Assembly: GCF_001870735.1 (NCBI RefSeq)
Contig: NZ_MORL01000016.1
Location: forward strand, 1 to 64,000
DNA: 64,000 nucleotides
From: Arsenicibacter rosenii
GTDB taxonomy: Bacteria > Bacteroidota > Bacteroidia > Cytophagales > Spirosomataceae
Reading direction: 5' to 3'
The translations under genes were made by a program, and so were the position numbers. Position 1 is the first letter of the stretch. Each line of letters opens with the position of its first letter. Of the stretch, positions 62,672 through 64,000 are shown one piece after another. The notes below the pieces were generated by a model. The model had not been told where the DNA came from. It searched no databases and saw nothing but the letters and a program-made list of their open reading frames with translations.

Positions 62672-64000
62672 CTACTGATTCGTCAGTGTTTTAATCTCCG
62701 TATCGGTCAATACGCGCTGATAGATGCGGATATCATCCATCGCGCCATTGAAGAAATATTCGTAGTCCTTAATCTGGGCACCGAAACGCAGTTCACCGCC
62801 CAAACAGTTGTCGTAACCATTGCCCGGCAGGGTGTTATTAGTAGCAAAAAGCTGACCACCGATGTAGAGTTTAGCGACATTGCCGCCCAGGGTAAAAGTC
62901 AGGTGATACCACTGATTTGCCTGAATCAGGCCGTATAACACGACCTCCTGCCAGCCTCTCGATACCTGGCAGCCACCGTTTTGCTTAAAAGCGACAACGA
63001 CTTTTTGCTGTGACCCGCCGTTTTCCGAGGGTTTCAGCTGGGCGGCATACTGTTCCGAATTGCTGTCGGCAAAACGGGACTTGTTGAAGAGCTGCATGGC
63101 CGTTCCGACTACTGTCGGGCGGACCCACATGCTGACTGAAATCGCTTCCGGCCGCAGGGAAGCATGATCCGCGATCGTGAGATAGTCGGTAAGGCCATTC
63201 AGCAGGATGGCCCCGTCCGGATTGCCTTTGCGATCGGTGATAAACGTGGGTTTACCGACCATTTGGGCGTTATTGCCGGTTCCGCTGGCATCGGCCGTCG
63301 ATCGGTTTGTAAACGGCAGGTACAAGACTAGTCCTGTATTGGAAACAGCCTCGGCCTGCGTGGTAAACGAGCGCGGCGGTGTTCCGTAGACCACGCCCTG
63401 CGCCGTACGGGCATAGGTGCGGTAAGTATAGGGTGTATTTGGTGTCAGGTTGTTCAGCACCACCGGCACATTGCTGCCCACAATCGGGTTAGTGACTTCA
63501 ACGAACGGCGAATTGGTTACCTCGGGGCTGGTGTTGGCCGATGAATAAACGATACCGAACTGTGTCGCTGCCGGTGAACCGGGATTGTCGACACGCAGAA
63601 ACAGCCTGGCCGTTTTGTCATCCACGGTGGGTGTGCCACTCACCGATACGACCGCCTGCGAGCCTGTCGTTATCGACTTGACGTTGCCGTAGCCCTTACC
63701 GGCCTTGTTTTCAGCAAAGGCCCGCAGGTAATACACCGTATTGGCGGTTAACTGACTGACAACAAAAGACTTGATTTCGTTCAGCGACGGAGTTCCTGTC
63801 AGCTGAATAACCTGATCATCGACGGTTGGCAGGCTGTTGGTACTCGAGTAACAGATGCCATAACGTGTAACGGTTGCGTTTCCATTGTCGGTCAGCATCA
63901 TGCGGAGCGTCGCTGATGACACAGCGATAGCCGCAGGGTCTAATGTTGTCACGGCAGGTACTACGGCATCGCTGACTTCGATACTCAGACTCAGCGGCAA
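62672..64000 (-). CDS. LamG-domain secreted protein (partial, runs off the right edge)
   Basis: Only the C-terminal 442 residues are in the window; the frame is open at base 64000 and the true start lies beyond. Several Ig/fibronectin III-like repeats (YGICYSSTNSLPTVDDQ; FGIVYSSANTSPEVTN; TPNTPYTYRTYARTAQG) come first. A LamG/concanavalin-like domain follows (about 230-440: LVLYLPFTNRSTADASGTGN, ISVSMWVRP, WYHLTFTLGGNVAKLYIGGQ, MDDIRIYQRVLTDTEI). Such proteins bind glycans at the cell surface. No sorting tail beyond LamG is seen. Confidence 0.85.
   Translation of the reverse strand: MPLSLSIEVSDAVVPAVTTLDPAAIAVSSATLRMMLTDNGNATVTRYGICYSSTNSLPTVDDQVIQLTGTPSLNEIKSFVVSQLTANTVYYLRAFAENKAGKGYGNVKSITTGSQAVVSVSGTPTVDDKTARLFLRVDNPGSPAATQFGIVYSSANTSPEVTNSPFVEVTNPIVGSNVPVVLNNLTPNTPYTYRTYARTAQGVVYGTPPRSFTTQAEAVSNTGLVLYLPFTNRSTADASGTGNNAQMVGKPTFITDRKGNPDGAILLNGLTDYLTIADHASLRPEAISVSMWVRPTVVGTAMQLFNKSRFADSNSEQYAAQLKPSENGGSQQKVVVAFKQNGGCQVSRGWQEVVLYGLIQANQWYHLTFTLGGNVAKLYIGGQLFATNNTLPGNGYDNCLGGELRFGAQIKDYEYFFNGAMDDIRIYQRVLTDTEIKTLTNQ

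Overview
This 64 kb window comes from a Bacteroidota chromosome, most likely a Cytophagales member of the Spirosoma/Fibrella type. That assignment is inferred from gene content. The window carries a SusC/SusD pair, an ECF sigma/FecR pair, a T9SS C-terminal sorting domain, a NagB fused to a PIG-L deacetylase, a pyruvate carboxylase, BshC (bacillithiol synthesis), TAnnTTTG-type -7 boxes and almost no Shine-Dalgarno sequences. I see no rRNA, tRNA, CRISPR array, transposase or phage gene. About 50 protein genes are present and the region is gene-dense, so most of it is housekeeping with accessory islands between.

Left part (1-35 kb). Imperfect tandem repeats at the left edge are followed by a minus-strand operon (membrane protein, queA, tyrS). 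Next come a PduO-type cobalamin adenosyltransferase with a DUF1345 membrane protein, a BatA/VWA protein, a Uma2 nuclease-like protein, a GNAT enzyme, a CE15-like esterase, hsp20 and an HtrA protease. Then follow a large secreted S8/S53-like peptidase, nagB with a membrane acyltransferase, a MATE exporter behind a structured leader, a Nif3-like protein, pyc, a YoeB-type toxin module, copper export (copZ, copA), a secreted SGNH/DUF11 protein, kdsA, and the acpP-fabF-rnc cluster.

Middle part (35-49 kb). This holds a TauE/SafE permease, oligopeptidase B, a Cys-rich CWC protein, an endonuclease V-like protein, a voltage-gated K+ channel, a repetitive secreted surface protein, a lipoprotein, and a membrane-anchored AraC/TPR regulator. 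A minus-strand run of rimO, mntA, hepT, bshC and a 5-formyl-THF cyclo-ligase follows.

Right part (49-64 kb). The striking unit is a minus-strand locus made of an ECF sigma factor, FecR anti-sigma, an STN-containing SusC, a SusD and two different FAD-dependent oxidoreductases. It looks like an inducible outer-membrane import system coupled to an oxidative step, with no glycoside hydrolase in the stretch. Beside it is a two-gene GNAT-like/XRE-like cassette with palindromic operators, flanked by near-identical 29-bp direct repeats. A 59-residue remnant of a second ECF sigma gene sits before a membrane TPR protein, and a LamG-domain protein runs off the right edge.

Intergenic palindromes of several unrelated families punctuate almost every 3' gene end. 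The best candidates for undescribed biology are the oxidoreductase/SusCD locus, the repeat-flanked GNAT/XRE cassette, the MATE leader RNA, the internally deleted sigma gene, and the tandem CACGTG repeats.
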